Part shown: piece by piece, positions 56,780 through 64,000 of the stretch
Layout of the letters: each line of letters opens with the position of its first letter
How positions within the stretch are numbered: the first letter of the stretch is position 1
Source: a gamma proteobacterium symbiont of Ctena orbiculata
Lineage (GTDB): Bacteria > Pseudomonadota > Gammaproteobacteria > Chromatiales > Chromatiaceae
NCBI GenBank assembly: GCA_003094535.1
Contig: NATV01000116.1
Coordinates: 1-64,000, forward strand
Direction: 5' to 3'
Length of the DNA: 64,000 nucleotides
Notes under the pieces: generated by a model
Database searches by the model: none
What the model was told of the DNA's origin: nothing
The model's input: the letters and a program-made list of their open reading frames with translations, nothing else
Made by a program: the position numbers and the translations under genes

Positions 56780-58224
56780 GCGCTGACCAGCTGTTGGTGG
56801 GGTTGAGCTTCTTCTGCTATCTGCTGACAGTGCTCGGCATCGGCATCGTCGCCTGGCGGCGAACCAGGAATCTATCCGACTTCGTTTTAGGCGGCAGAAG
56901 TTTGGGGAGCTGGGTTACCGCGTTCAGTGCCAGTGCCTCCGATATGAGCGGCTGGCTGCTGCTGGGGCTGCCGGGCTACGCCTATGTTGCGGGTCTTGAA
57001 TCGTTCTGGCTCGCACTGGGCCTGCTGATCGGTACCTGGCTCAACTGGCGTCTGGTGGCGGCGCGACTGCGCACTGCCTCCGAGGCGGCGGGGAATGCGC
57101 TCACACTGCCCGAATATCTCGCCAACCGCTTCGAGGATTCCAGTGGCCTGATCCGTCTATCCTCATCCTTATTCGTCCTCCTCTTCTTTCTTTTCTATAC
57201 CAGTTCGGGCTTGGTTGCGGGCGGCAAGTTGTTCGAGTCGGTGTTCGGACTGCCCTATTTTTGGGCGGTCGCCTCGGGTGCCTCCATCATTATTCTCTAT
57301 ACTGCATTCGGCGGCTTTCTCGCCGTCTCATGGACCGATCTTTTTCAAGGTCTGCTGATGCTGTTGGCGCTGGTGGCCATACCCCTCTATGCGCTGCCAG
57401 AGCTGGGCGGTGTCGATGGCTTTGTGTCGACAATGGGCAGTGTCAATAGGGAGCTGCTCAATCCGCTGACCAGCAGTCAGGGGGAGCCGCTCGGTTTGAT
57501 CGCCATCGTCTCACTGATGGCTTGGGGGCTGGGTTATTTCGGACAACCGCATATCCTGGCACGCTTCCAGGCAATTAAAGCGAGCGGGTTCGTGCCCAAG
57601 GCGGAGCGGATTGCCGTGAGCTGGGTCTTCATCTCCCTCACCGCCGCCTGCCTGGTGGGCCTGATGGGCGTTCCCCTATTCGAAGCCCCGCTGGAGGATG
57701 CGGAGACGGTCTTCATCCGCCTCGTCGAGCTGCTCTTCCACCCCCTGGTGGCCGGGATCTGTCTGGCCGCTATTCTGGCGGCCATCATGAGTACCGCCGA
57801 CTCCCAGCTATTGGTCTCCTCCAGCACCTTTACCGGTGACCTCTATCGCCTGTTGCTGCGTCAACAGGCGAGCGAGGCGGAGTTGGTGATAGTGGGTCGC
57901 CTGGCGGTGCTGTCTATTGCCTTGGTCGCCTTTCTTCTGGCACTGGATCGTGAGAGCAAGGTGCTCGACCTGGTCTCCTACGCCTGGGCAGGATTTGGTG
58001 CCGCCTTCGGTCCGGCGGTGTTGCTCTCCCTCTACTGGAACGGGATGAATCGTTGGGGGGCGTTGGCCGGGATTATCAGCGGAGGATTGACCGTGGTGAT
58101 CTGGAAGCCGCTGCAGGGCGGCATCTTCGACCTCTATGAAATCATCCCCGGCTTTCTCATCTCACTCCTGATGATCCTGCTGGTCAGCCGCGTAACCGCC
58201 GCCAGACAGGGCAGCGCAGGGTAG
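56776..58224 (+). CDS. putP: Sodium/proline symporter PutP-like (SSS family)
   Basis: FVLGGRSLGSWVTAFSASASDMSGWLLLGLPG; multi-TM; GTG start overlapping upstream stop. Confidence 0.92.
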   Translation: MSADQLLVGLSFFCYLLTVLGIGIVAWRRTRNLSDFVLGGRSLGSWVTAFSASASDMSGWLLLGLPGYAYVAGLESFWLALGLLIGTWLNWRLVAARLRTASEAAGNALTLPEYLANRFEDSSGLIRLSSSLFVLLFFLFYTSSGLVAGGKLFESVFGLPYFWAVASGASIIILYTAFGGFLAVSWTDLFQGLLMLLALVAIPLYALPELGGVDGFVSTMGSVNRELLNPLTSSQGEPLGLIAIVSLMAWGLGYFGQPHILARFQAIKASGFVPKAERIAVSWVFISLTAACLVGLMGVPLFEAPLEDAETVFIRLVELLFHPLVAGICLAAILAAIMSTADSQLLVSSSTFTGDLYRLLLRQQASEAELVIVGRLAVLSIALVAFLLALDRESKVLDLVSYAWAGFGAAFGPAVLLSLYWNGMNRWGALAGIISGGLTVVIWKPLQGGIFDLYEIIPGFLISLLMILLVSRVTAARQGSAG

Positions 58225-58520
58225 CTGTGCAGACCGGTACCTCCGCGCAGCTTGAGAATCGCTTTCAGGACGCCCGGGCAAGGTTCCATGGCTAGTCCAC
58301 CAGCCAATTGATCCTCCTGCTTTCAGCAAGATCAGAAGGTCCGTTTCGGCTGCCTGGGCCGGCAGTAAAAATGAACATCATTTAATAAAACATTGTTACA
58401 TATAGGAATCTTGTGCATGAGATCACTGTGTGAGCTGTGGGATAGTGTGATAGTGAGCACTTAGGTTCAACGGATGGACAGATCCAACAATGGAATGTAG
58501 ACAAGTAATCAGGAGTGATT

Positions 58521-59174
58521 ATGGGAAGAAGGGGTGAACACAGCAAATCGGAAATTGAGTGTATGGCCCTCGAGGCAGCGGAAGCCATCATCGAAGGCGA
58601 GGGTTTTGATGCACTCTCCGCGCGCAAGGTGGCTTCAGCCATCGGTTATACGGTCGGCAGTCTCTATTTCGTATTCAGAAATCTCGACGAACTGATACAG
58701 CGGATCAATGGGCGTACCCTTGACCAACTCTATGCCGGCCTGATCGAGGCGCTCTCGGACTGTCGGCATCCGCAGCAGTGCATCTATGCCCTGGGCGGCG
58801 GCTATCTGGCGTTCGCAGCCCGGCATCCGCATCGCTGGCGTATGATATTTGAACAGCAGCCAAGGGATGACAATCTCTCCATCGAAATCTACCAGGAGAA
58901 GATGGATCGGCTCTATGAATTGATGGAAATACAGCTGAAGGCGCTAGCAGCCTGTCCCGAGGAAGAGGTCTTCATTGCCACCAGGGCGCTCTGGAGCGGA
59001 CTACAGGGTGTCGCCTCAATGACCATAGGCCGAAAACCCGATCGCGAGGAAGAGCAGTGGGCGCAGAAGCTATCCAGGCATCTCATCGGCCACTATCTCG
59101 CCGGTCTAGGCACGACACAATTCAACAGCAGGGTCAATCAGTCCGTCGGTCGGCTCATCGACTGCCCGAAATGA
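58521..59174 (+). CDS. TetR/AcrR family transcriptional regulator
   Basis: N-terminal HTH ALEAAEAIIEGEGFDALSARKVASAIGYTVGSLYFVFRNLDEL. Confidence 0.88.
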   Translation: MGRRGEHSKSEIECMALEAAEAIIEGEGFDALSARKVASAIGYTVGSLYFVFRNLDELIQRINGRTLDQLYAGLIEALSDCRHPQQCIYALGGGYLAFAARHPHRWRMIFEQQPRDDNLSIEIYQEKMDRLYELMEIQLKALAACPEEEVFIATRALWSGLQGVASMTIGRKPDREEEQWAQKLSRHLIGHYLAGLGTTQFNSRVNQSVGRLIDCPK

Positions 59175-59357
59175 ACAGCATCAGGGGTCGGGTCTGAATT
59201 TATCTCATGCCCGAATTCACGCCCGGCCCGTTCCTCTCGGATTAAAACCCACTAAAATACTTGGTATCTAGTCGCGATTTTCGTGTAGAATCCTCCGCCA
59301 TGATTTTTCAGTAAATATGACGGACCCTCAATCTGTCCGCAGCAGGAGTAACTGACG

Positions 59358-60449
59358 ATGTCTGACCTGACACAAGATTCTGTAAATGAAGCCATCAAGG
59401 GGTATGTGGAACCACACCTCGAGAAAGACCTGGTAACCGCCAAGGCGATCAAAACCATCGGCATCGAGGGTGGCAAGGTGAGCGTGTCGGTTGAGCTGGG
59501 TTTTCCAGCCAAGGGCTGTATGGGTGATATTTCAGCAGCCATACAGGAGAAGGTGCGGACGCTGCCGGGCGTGGAGAACGTCGAGGTCGATATCAGCTCC
59601 AAGATCGTTGCCCATTCAGTACAGAAATCGCTCAAACCGATCGACAACATCAAGAACATCATCGCCGTTGCTTCCGGTAAAGGCGGTGTCGGCAAATCCA
59701 CCACGGCGGTCAACCTTGCCCTTGCCCTGGCGGAAGAGGGGGCCAAGGTCGGGGTTCTCGATGCGGATATCTATGGACCCTCTCAGCCACGCATGCTAGG
59801 GATCCAGGGTAAGCCGGAGTCGAAGGATGGCAAGACCCTCGAGCCGATGGAGGGCTATGGCATGCAGGCGATGTCGATCGGCTTTCTGATCGATGAAGAG
59901 ACGCCGATGATCTGGCGCGGCCCGATGGTAACCCAGGCGCTGGAGCAGCTGCTGAACGATACCAACTGGGATGGGCTCGACTACCTGGTGGTGGATCTGC
60001 CCCCGGGAACGGGCGACACCCAGCTGACCCTGGCGCAGAAGGTCCCGGTCTCCGGCGCGGTTATCGTCACCACCCCGCAGGATATTGCCCTGCTGGATGC
60101 GCGCAAGGGACTCAAGATGTTTGAGAAGGTTGAGGTGCCGGTGCTGGGTATAGTGGAAAACATGAGCATCCATATCTGCTCGAAATGCGGCCACGAGGAG
60201 CACATTTTCGGTCAGGGCGGCGGTTCATCCATGGCTGCCCAGTACAGCGTCGATCTGCTTGGTGCGCTGCCCCTCGATATCCGGATCCGTGAGGAGACCG
60301 ATGGCGGCAAGCCGACCGTCGTCGCCGAACCCGAATCCCGCATATCGCAGATCTATCGCGAGATTGCCCGTAAGACCGCCGCCAAACTCTCGTTGCAGGC
60401 CAAGGATTATGCGGCCAAGTTCCCGAATATCGTGATTCAGAACAATTGA
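59358..60449 (+). CDS. apbC: Iron-sulfur cluster carrier protein ApbC/Mrp
   Basis: ASGKGGVGKSTTAVNLALALA, CSKCGHEEHIFGQGGG; MIP18-like N-terminal domain. Confidence 0.95.
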   Translation: MSDLTQDSVNEAIKGYVEPHLEKDLVTAKAIKTIGIEGGKVSVSVELGFPAKGCMGDISAAIQEKVRTLPGVENVEVDISSKIVAHSVQKSLKPIDNIKNIIAVASGKGGVGKSTTAVNLALALAEEGAKVGVLDADIYGPSQPRMLGIQGKPESKDGKTLEPMEGYGMQAMSIGFLIDEETPMIWRGPMVTQALEQLLNDTNWDGLDYLVVDLPPGTGDTQLTLAQKVPVSGAVIVTTPQDIALLDARKGLKMFEKVEVPVLGIVENMSIHICSKCGHEEHIFGQGGGSSMAAQYSVDLLGALPLDIRIREETDGGKPTVVAEPESRISQIYREIARKTAAKLSLQAKDYAAKFPNIVIQNN

Positions 60450-60477
60450 CGGCGTTGGTTGCAGGTTGTCGTCTTAC

Positions 60478-61119
60478 TCAATCCTTTATCCAGGGGCTAT
60501 CCGGCGATAGCGCCTGCCATCTGTTTATGACGCCGCAGAAAAGTTCTGCGGTACGCTGGGTGTCGTAGATTGCCGAATGTGCCTCACTGCTGTCCCAGTC
60601 GAGACCGGCGGCCTTTGCCGCCTTGGCGAGCACGGTTTGGCCGTAGGCCATGCCCGCCAGGGTGACGGTGTCGAAGGTGCTGAAGGGATGGAAAGGGTTG
60701 CGCTTGATGCCCGTTCTTTCGACGGCGGCATTGAGGAAGCCCAGATCGAAAAAGGCATTGTGGCCTACCAGGATCGCCCGTTTACACCCGCTTGCCTTGA
60801 CCGCCTTGCGGATGGGGGCAAACAGCTGCCGCAGGGCCTCCTTCTCAGGCAGCGCGTCGCGAAACGGGTGCTGCGGATCGATGCCGTTGAATTCAAGTGC
60901 CTTTGGGTCGATATTGGCACCCTCGAAGGGAATCAGGTGGTAGGCATGGGTCTCGGCAGGATAGAGCATGCCCGCCTGATCGATGGCGATGGTGGTTGCT
61001 GCAATCTCAAGCAGGGCATCCTTGGCGGCATCGAATCCACCCGTCTCAACGTCGACAACCACAGGCAGATAGCCGCGAAATCTTTCTCCCATTACGCTGT
61101 TGTAGGTGATCTCACTCAT
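60478..61119 (-). CDS. rnt: Ribonuclease T (DEDD exonuclease)
   Basis: [62 protein letters not shown]. Confidence 0.93.
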   Translation of the reverse strand: MSEITYNSVMGERFRGYLPVVVDVETGGFDAAKDALLEIAATTIAIDQAGMLYPAETHAYHLIPFEGANIDPKALEFNGIDPQHPFRDALPEKEALRQLFAPIRKAVKASGCKRAILVGHNAFFDLGFLNAAVERTGIKRNPFHPFSTFDTVTLAGMAYGQTVLAKAAKAAGLDWDSSEAHSAIYDTQRTAELFCGVINRWQALSPDSPWIKD

Positions 61120-61388
61120 CGACGCTAGGATAAAGAAAGGTGTTCTGTTTTACGACTCTTTTTAGGCGGTTCCCGGGCATGCGGATTGCCGGTTTGATTG
61201 ATTAAATTCTATTCAAAATCGGATATCGATGGTGTTTCGGGACAAAATCATGCAAGTTTGACTATTTTCATTTCACCTGCGGCCGATCAGGCTGATATGA
61301 TGTCGTCCTTAACTGTTCCTTAAGTAAAGAAGAAGAGGTCCTGGTTAATCGATGCTCTCAAGTGAGCAGCTGTTAATCGGTCCGATCA

Positions 61389-62156
61389 ATGAGCTTGAGC
61401 GCCGTGAGTAATAGGATTGTCATTGTCAGCCTGCTGCTGCTGTTTCTTTCCGGCTGTGCCAGTATGCAGAACCGGCACCCGGCCGATCCTATCGAGACTG
61501 TCAATCGCGGGGTCGATCAGTTCAACCAGGAGTTCGACAAGGCGGTGGCCAAGCCCGTGGCCAAGGGATATCGCATCGTCACTCCCTCGCTGCTGGATTT
61601 GGGGATAACCAACTTTTTCAACAATCTCGCCGATGTCCCATCGGCGGTCAACAATCTGCTGCAGCTCAAACCGACCCATGCGCTGACCGATCTCGGGCGG
61701 GTCTGTATCAATACCACGCTGGGTATCTTCGGACTCTTCGATGTGGCGTCCGATATGGGCATACCCAACTATAAAGAGGACCTGGGACAGACCCTGGGAT
61801 TTTGGGGAATGGGTGATACGCCCTACCTGGTTGTGCCGTTCCTTGGTCCCACCACGTTGCGTGATCTGATTGGCCTGGTCGGTGACACCTGGATGAATCC
61901 GATCAGTTATCCGAGTCAGGATACCTACTATGCCCTGACTACCCTGCGACTCATCGATGTACGGGCCGATTTGCTGGAGGCAGGAGACGTTTTGGATGAG
62001 GCTGCCGTGGATCGATACGCCTTCCAGCGGGAGTTTTATCTGCAAAAGAGGGAATCGCAAATTAAGGACGGCCCCAACCATATGAGTGAAGACGACCTCT
62101 TCGATGACACCTTTTTCGATGACGAGGAGGCACCCTTCCCTGAGGATGAGTTGTGA
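61389..62156 (+). CDS. mlaA: MlaA/VacJ lipoprotein (start could also be GTG 61404)
   Basis: Lipobox LFLSGCASM; DPIETVNRGVDQFN; LGFWGMGDTPYLVVPFLGPTTLRD. Confidence 0.94.
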   Translation: MSLSAVSNRIVIVSLLLLFLSGCASMQNRHPADPIETVNRGVDQFNQEFDKAVAKPVAKGYRIVTPSLLDLGITNFFNNLADVPSAVNNLLQLKPTHALTDLGRVCINTTLGIFGLFDVASDMGIPNYKEDLGQTLGFWGMGDTPYLVVPFLGPTTLRDLIGLVGDTWMNPISYPSQDTYYALTTLRLIDVRADLLEAGDVLDEAAVDRYAFQREFYLQKRESQIKDGPNHMSEDDLFDDTFFDDEEAPFPEDEL

Positions 62157-62159
62157 GAA

Positions 62160-63191
62160 TCAGGCAACCAGCTGCCAGTTGATCATCTCCCCGCCGCCCA
62201 GTGGGACGACACGATCCTGACCGAATTGATAGCTATCCGGTGATTTCCAAGGCCGCTTCTCCAGGGTGATCCTATCCCGGTTTCTGGGCAGACCATAGAA
62301 GTCGGGGCCGAAGAGGCTGGCGAACCCCTCCAGCCTGTCGAGGGCGTCGGCCCGCTCGAAGACTTCAGCATAGAGCTCTATCGCGGCGTGCGCCGTATAA
62401 CAGCCTGCGCAACCGCAGGCGCACTCCTTGGCGTGCTGTGGATGGGGTGCGCTGTCGGTTCCGAGAAAAAAGTGTGGTTCACCACTGGTTGCCGCCTCGA
62501 TCAAGGCCGACTGATGGCTCTCCCGCTTCAGGATCGGCAGGCAGTAGTAGTGGGGACGTATGCCGCCGACCAGCATCGCATTACGGTTATACATCAGATG
62601 CTGCACCGTGATGGTCGCCGCGATGTTGCCCTCAGTGGCGCGGATGAAATCGACCGCCTGCCTGGTGGTGATATGTTCAAAAACCATGGGCAGGGCGGGA
62701 AAGTCCCGTGCCAACGGCTGCAGATGGCGATCGATAAAGACCTGTTCACGATCGAAAATGTCCACTTCTGGATCGGTCACTTCGGCGTGAATCAGTAGTG
62801 GCAACCCCTCTTTCTGCATCGTCTCGAGGGCCGGATAGCAGTTTCTGATATCGGTGACGCCGGCGTCGGAATGGGTGGTCGCGCCGGCCGGGTAGAGCTT
62901 TATACCGTTGACAATACCGCTCTGCTTCGCTGCGATCACCTCATCACTGCTGATGCGGTCCGTCATATAGAGGGTCATCAGCGGCTTGAAGTCACTGTTC
63001 TGCGGCAGCGCGGCAAGGATACGCTCCCGGTAGGCGATGGCCATGGCCGTTGTCGTGACCGGCGGTTTCAAATTGGGCATCACGATGGCGCGGGCGAAAC
63101 GTTCTGCACTGTGGGCGACTACGGATGCCATGGCTTCGTCGTCACGAAGATGGAGATGCCAGTCGTCAGGTCGGATGAGGGTGATTTGCAT
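62160..63191 (-). CDS. pyrC: Dihydroorotase
   Basis: RPDDWHLHLRDDEAM, MPNLKPPVTTTAMA, GTDSAPHPQHAKECACGCAGCYTA. Confidence 0.97.
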   Translation of the reverse strand: MQITLIRPDDWHLHLRDDEAMASVVAHSAERFARAIVMPNLKPPVTTTAMAIAYRERILAALPQNSDFKPLMTLYMTDRISSDEVIAAKQSGIVNGIKLYPAGATTHSDAGVTDIRNCYPALETMQKEGLPLLIHAEVTDPEVDIFDREQVFIDRHLQPLARDFPALPMVFEHITTRQAVDFIRATEGNIAATITVQHLMYNRNAMLVGGIRPHYYCLPILKRESHQSALIEAATSGEPHFFLGTDSAPHPQHAKECACGCAGCYTAHAAIELYAEVFERADALDRLEGFASLFGPDFYGLPRNRDRITLEKRPWKSPDSYQFGQDRVVPLGGGEMINWQLVA

Positions 63192-63379
63192 GCTGTACCG
63201 ATCCGGGTGGTTATTTCGTTTTTGGGAATATTAGAAAATTCCTATTTAAAGGTTTTTTACAATTAGAAATCGCAATTTGTTAAATTAAGTAATTACTAAT
63301 ATTCTATATCTCGAAGGCTACGCTGTATCTGCTTTCTAAAATACATCACGATTACATTCTATCTCGAGGAGAGTGAATA

Positions 63380-63742
63380 ATGAAAAAGATCGTTCAAGCT
63401 TCAGCAGCTGCTGCTCTGATCGTTGCTTCCGCTTCCGCTTCCGCATGGTGGGGCGGCCCAGGCTGGGGAAATCGCGGCTGGAACAACGACGGTTGGGGTG
63501 ACGGCTGGGGTGACGGCTATGGTGACTTCAGCTTCGGTATGAGCGGTAGCGCTCGCGGTTCCGGCTATGGTCGTGGCTACAACGCCTATCGCGACTACTA
63601 TGGTTACGGTCCCTATGGCTATGGTGCACCTTATGGTTATGGTGCTCCTTATGGTTATGGCTATCCGCCTGTAGCACCGGCTGCACCGGCTGCACCGGCT
63701 GCACCGGCTGCTCCTGCTACTCAGGCTGCTCCCGCCAAGTAA
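63380..63742 (+). CDS. Sulfur globule protein-like secreted Gly/Tyr/Trp-rich protein
   Basis: Signal peptide [58 protein letters not shown], (YGYGAP)n, (APA)n tail; RBS GAGGAGAG. Confidence 0.85.
   Translation: MKKIVQASAAAALIVASASASAWWGGPGWGNRGWNNDGWGDGWGDGYGDFSFGMSGSARGSGYGRGYNAYRDYYGYGPYGYGAPYGYGAPYGYGYPPVAPAAPAAPAAPAAPATQAAPAK
63674..63709 (+). repeat. Coding tandem repeat, four copies of gcaccggct
   Basis: Four exact 9-bp units encoding APA/PAA tail of the sulfur globule-like protein. Confidence 0.95.
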
Positions 63743-63841
63743 AGCGGTACAGAGCCAAATCACAGGGAATCCTCGGCACAGGGACGTGCACAGGCAACTA
63801 AGCGTGGTTTTCGACAATATATAATTTCCGGGTACGCAAAA

Positions 63842-64000
63842 ATGAAAAAGATTTCTATCATTGCCGCGGCTATCGCCATGGCAGCCTCATCGGCAACTGT
63901 CAATGCCTGGTGGGGCAACGACTGGGGTGACGATTTCTTCGGTGACGGTTTCGGCGCTGGTGATTTCGACTTCTCTTTTAACATGCATGCGCGCGGCAAC
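63842..64000 (+). CDS. Second sulfur globule protein-like gene, truncated by window end
   Basis: MKKISIIAAAIAMAASSATVNAWWGNDWGDDFFGDGFGAGDFDFSFNMHARGN; same architecture as the upstream gene. Confidence 0.82.
   Translation, partial: MKKISIIAAAIAMAASSATVNAWWGNDWGDDFFGDGFGAGDFDFSFNMHARGN

Noticed and set aside
61352-61411. 19-aa upstream ORF (MLSSEQLLIGPINELERRE) overlapping the mlaA start
   Set aside because: Short enough to arise by chance and no strong RBS; would need conservation or Ribo-seq to support
63613-63709. Possible CRISPR-like repeat array
   Set aside because: Short contiguous coding repeats with no spacers
63401-63817. 138-aa minus-strand ORF over the sulfur globule gene
   Set aside because: Low-complexity antisense of the repeat region

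Overview
The window is almost entirely conserved chromosomal housekeeping DNA from a gammaproteobacterium. The gene content suggests a sulfur-oxidising, probably autotrophic lineage; this is inferred from sulfur-globule-type proteins and a tkt-gap-pgk-pyk-fba cluster, not from a database search. In order it contains: the dcw cluster (3' part of ftsI, murE, murF, mraY, murD, ftsW, murG, murC, a small ORF, murB, ddlB, ftsQ, ftsA, ftsZ, lpxC); a PEP-CTERM protein; a DciA-like gene, M23 peptidase, secA, argJ and a Nudix/ThiE-like fusion; PilZ and an RpfC-like hybrid kinase; metF, ahcY with a SAH riboswitch, and metK; the carbon-metabolism cluster; purC; plsY, folB and folK; DUF1015 and relA; rlmN, pilW, rodZ, hisS, yfgM, bamB and der; an SPL-like radical SAM protein and putP; apbC; rnt; mlaA; pyrC; and two tandem sulfur globule protein genes at the right edge. 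I saw no CRISPR array, prophage, transposase, tRNA or rRNA. The most interesting non-coding signals are: (1) an orphan minus-strand terminator at 44026-44062, preceded by a closed, GGA-rich structured segment that looks like an unannotated small RNA; (2) a SAH riboswitch in front of ahcY-metF; (3) an AT-rich inverted-repeat element present in two intergenic regions; (4) hairpins after tkt, gap, pgk and fba. The most interesting coding signals are a 60-aa ORF coupled at both ends between murC and murB, an orphan RpfC-like kinase with a degenerate receiver, an SPL-like radical SAM enzyme, and the sulfur globule protein pair. I found nothing that clearly qualifies as a complete new multi-gene system.
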